Positions 60,601-64,000 of a stretch of DNA of 64,000 nucleotides are shown here, piece after piece. A model generated the notes under the pieces. It saw nothing but the letters and a program-made list of their open reading frames with translations. It was not told where the DNA came from and searched no databases. Numbering within the stretch: the stretch's first letter is position 1; the number at the start of each line of letters is the position of its first letter. The translations under genes and the position numbers were made by a program. The DNA is from Eopsaltria australis (taxonomy: Eukaryota; Chordata; Aves; Passeriformes; Petroicidae). The stretch lies in assembly GCA_034509425.1 (NCBI GenBank), contig JAVTVJ010000011.1, positions 2,046,001 through 2,110,000 on the forward strand. The letters run 5' to 3'.

Positions 60601-63600
60601 TCAAATGGCTTGAGCCAATGCTCTTCAGGATCTCTCTACAGAGCTATATTACTGTGTAGGGAAAAGGCACAATTGCAAGAATAATAAAAAGAATAATTAG
60701 AGTAAAAGATCTTTTACATTGTAAATGTAAATATTTGAGATACTTGCATATCTCTATTGGGCATTATTTTCCAATGAATAGGGTTTAACTTAACCAAAAT
60801 CCAGAATTTTTGTTTTGCAAACAAAATCTATATATCAGTTCTACTTAAAAATAACATAAAAAAAAGAAATAAAAAATTATAAACCTATTCTGAATCCTAA
60901 TATGAACATTTCTTTATATAATATCTTTAGAAAGGAAGAAAAACTAGAATCTATGTGTGATTTAAGTCAGAATTTTTGTAATTTTTAAACAGATTTACTT
61001 GACTTCACAAAATCTGAAAAGCAGGCTAAGGAATGACTGATACATGTCTCAGCCTCTTGGAGATATCAATAAATAACAGATTTAGCACACCACAAAGTTT
61101 TTGGATTGTCATTGCAATGTGGAATATCATTGAAATACATTTTTAATACCTCACCATGGAAATCTTTTTCCATCACCTACTTAAACCTGGAAATGTCAAA
61201 AATTGTGCCATTAGTAATATTTTATATCCAGCTCTAATGCCTATGTTTGTCTGAGAAAGTTTAGTGCATACACAGTCTTAGAATAGCAGAGCTCTCCAAT
61301 GGTTAACAAGCGATCTTACAGAGACACCAAAAATTAATGTTGTCCTTCTAAAAGCAGTCCAGTTTGGTGGATATTCTGATAGTATATCTAAGAAGTTGAC
61401 GCCTTCAGAGAAGACAGCTAAATCTAATTTCTTTTAATTTACAAGAGTAGAAAGAGGTAGCGTCCTCCTAAATACAATGGTAACAGAACACTTGGACTGG
61501 ATGTTGCAAGACATGAGTAAATGTGTTCTGTTACTCTGACTTCATTTAAGGATTGACACATTTTTCAGTCTATAAGTTGATATAATAAGAAGGCTTAATG
61601 GCTTAGATTCTTAAATCTCGATATGCTAATCTGTAGATGAGCTGTTGTAAAAATCACTTGGAAATTTGCTTTCTTAGAAATACAGCTGCAAAAAGAGTTG
61701 GAAGGCAACATAATTTCTTTCCTAAATTTGTTTTCCTTTAAAAATTTTAATACTAAAAATCACTTTTATTTTCCAAACAGAATTTTAAGTCCTCCATACC
61801 TAAAAGTCACTTTAATTATCTTTAAGGGGGTTTTCCATGGCATATTTGCAGTGTTGATACTTTTCATTCTGGTTTTATGTTGATCGTAGACTGAGGTTAT
61901 CTAAGACTTTGTTAAAAATAGAATTAAACTTCATTGCTAAATTATGAAAGCATTACTGGCAGATTATTAATAAAAACTCTGTAATGTTTACGGGCACCTA
62001 GAGTATTGATAATTTTATATAGGAAGGTATCATGCATATTATATGAGAAGCAAGCAATCAAATATTTAAAATGGATTGAATGATTCAGCGTATTAATAAT
62101 GGATTACATCACAAGGCCTCTCATCACAAGAGTTATTTCTGTGCAGGTCAATACGAAACAGACATTATTTCCATGTCAGAAGTGCTGGGTTTTTTCCTGT
62201 TCTGGACTTTTAGAATTTAGTAGGAAAACTTCCACTGACATCAGAGTTTCAGGATAAGAGTTACATTCTAATTTTTACCATGTTTTGAGGGCAGAAAATG
62301 GCTTCATAAAACTGAATATGTTTCCGGAAAGATTGTGGTGGATCTCTTAAAGATGAAAAACCTCACTCTTACCAGATGCCAAAATAACAAGAATCTCTCT
62401 GTGATACAGCTCTCATTTTATCTGATGATCAGATTTATCTTTTTAGACAACCTGCTGAATGACACAGAAAATTAAGTAATTGCTTCACATTCAATTTTGT
62501 TGCAGAGAAAAGGAAATAATTCATCAACTAAAGCAATCTTTTAATGGAGACCTTTGAGAAACCATTCACACAAGTCCATAATTTTCTGAGTTTTAAATAT
62601 CAGAGAACATCTGGGTGTACTCAATTAAAAAGCAGGCAAGACCAAAGATATCATAGAGCTTCTCTACATTAATTTCTTTTCAAAAGCAGAAAATAATTGT
62701 TTTCTCCCATTTCATGTCCCAGAAACATTGAAGTGTTTACTATAGTAAATTCAAATTTATCCCAAAATTATCCATACCAGAAATAAAATTCTACTGCCTT
62801 CTCTTCTCTTCTAATTCTTCCTAATAGCAGCAAATTCCCTGTACACAAGACACAATATTTTTTTATAGGATATTAGGGCAGAAAAGTGAGGAAATGCTAC
62901 TAACAGTAAAAAAATTTAGTCTTTTTTTAGGGAATATTCAAGTTCTCAGAACATTTCCAGAATTACAGACAATACTTTCAAACTGATAGCTTAAATGTAG
63001 AAGAAACCCCCTCCATTATCTCAATTGCTTTCATTTGAAATATTATTCAGTTGCTCACATACACAGCAGGAAATAAAGAAGGGAAAACAGTCTTTCAAAA
63101 CCAAATATTAAACCTAAATGTCTGTAGACTTACAGAAGATAACAAACAACCAAAAAATATTAATGACCTTTGCTATAATTTGCTAAACTACAACACAGCT
63201 GGAAACACTGAAGGAAGAACCCATAAACAAACCTTTCAGTAAATACAAGTTCTGCTTAGCAGGAAAAGAAAAAGGAACTCTCCGAAAACCCATTAAAACT
63301 CACAGTATGAAGTGGTATAAAGAATTAAAAGGGACAACATAATACAGTAGTCTAAAATCAGCATGTTATATGGGAAATTAATAGGGATTACTTCATCTGA
63401 GTTTCTTTTCTAATGGGAAATTATATTCCAAAAGTACTATCCCAAAAATTATTATACATAAATATTTTCATCTTAATGTAAAAATCTCACCAAAATGCAA
63501 GTTTAGTTGGGGGATTTTTTTAACTTCTATTTAAATTTCACTGAATTTAATCAAATATTTTACTTAATTGGACAAGTTATTGGACAACATATTCAAATTA

Positions 63601-64000
63601 TGACAGTGCCATAAGAAAATTAAAGTCTATTCTGGAAAATATTTGTGGGAAAGGATGAGAAGGTAGGGAATTTAATCCAAAATTGGTGTTGAAATAAGGA
63701 AGCTTGTGACAGCTTGCTTATTTTTAATGATTTAAACCTTTATTTTTGACTTAGATTTTTAAATAATTTCCTGTGTAATTCTAAATCTTGCAATGTGTGT
63801 ACTCATATATGTCTAGACAGAACTTCAGGGGAAAAGAATACAAGTACAACAGTAATCTGTTTCTCCATTTTCTGTCTCTCAGTGGATTCATAATGTAACA
63901 AAAGTCTTTAAACTTAAATTGTGTTTCTGCAGCTCGCCATATGTAGAACACATCTGTGTCCCACCACAGAGACTAGCATAGAGCTAGTCATTAAGTTTAT
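57675..64000. other. Gene desert, AT-rich
   Basis: About 6.3 kb without supportable genes or named repeats. Open frames stay under 82 codons. Short A and T runs (for example A11-A12 near 60270-60281) are the only low-complexity features. Confidence 0.55.

Overview
The window looks like bird nuclear DNA, plausibly passerine. It is AT-rich, essentially gene-free sequence that carries CR1 LINE 3' ends of avian type, an LTR fragment I recognise as a common avian ERV-L family, and a young retrovirus-like element of the kind found in bird genomes. There are no bacterial-style gene clusters, rRNA genes or tRNA genes.

Region 1-6702 is the only gene-dense part. It is a plus-strand endogenous retrovirus whose 5' LTR is cut by the window edge. 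The order is 5' LTR (1-399), primer-binding site (405-423), gag (512 to about 2525, broken into three reading frames), protease (about 2526-2936), a long uninterrupted pol with reverse transcriptase, RNase H and integrase (about 2933-5707), polypurine tract (5805-5815) and a full 3' LTR (5816-6702). There is no env: only 108 bases separate pol from the 3' LTR. The visible parts of the two LTRs differ by four substitutions and two single-base indels over about 400 bases, so the insertion is recent. All catalytic residues of pol are present. Gag is damaged by a 14-base tandem duplication and a one-base loss, an amber codon precedes the protease, and one further frame change separates protease from pol. 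The layout (no env, no Gag zinc knuckle, style of RT and integrase) fits a class III / ERV-L-like avian element. That assignment is recognition, not a computed phylogeny.

Region 6703-64000 is an intergenic or intronic desert. It holds two 5'-truncated CR1 copies (about 9456-9964 and 56580-57674), a probable solo LTR (13777-14188), a fragment of an old avian ERV-L LTR (about 46669-47100), a decayed minus-strand reading that looks like a BED-type zinc finger (about 52340-52765), and many low-complexity tracts. These include an AAAGG/GGTTC compound array at 16556-16737, an AAAAT array at 39861-39919, a G-rich stretch at 43781-43903 and GTTTT-type arrays near 50.8 and 55.0 kb. One 230-codon open frame at 18084-18776 is longer than expected by chance in DNA this AT-rich, but I do not recognise it.

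I found no confident host protein-coding gene. I see no wholly new system. The items most worth checking are the structure of the Gag protein of the retrovirus, the BED-like fossil and the 230-codon frame.
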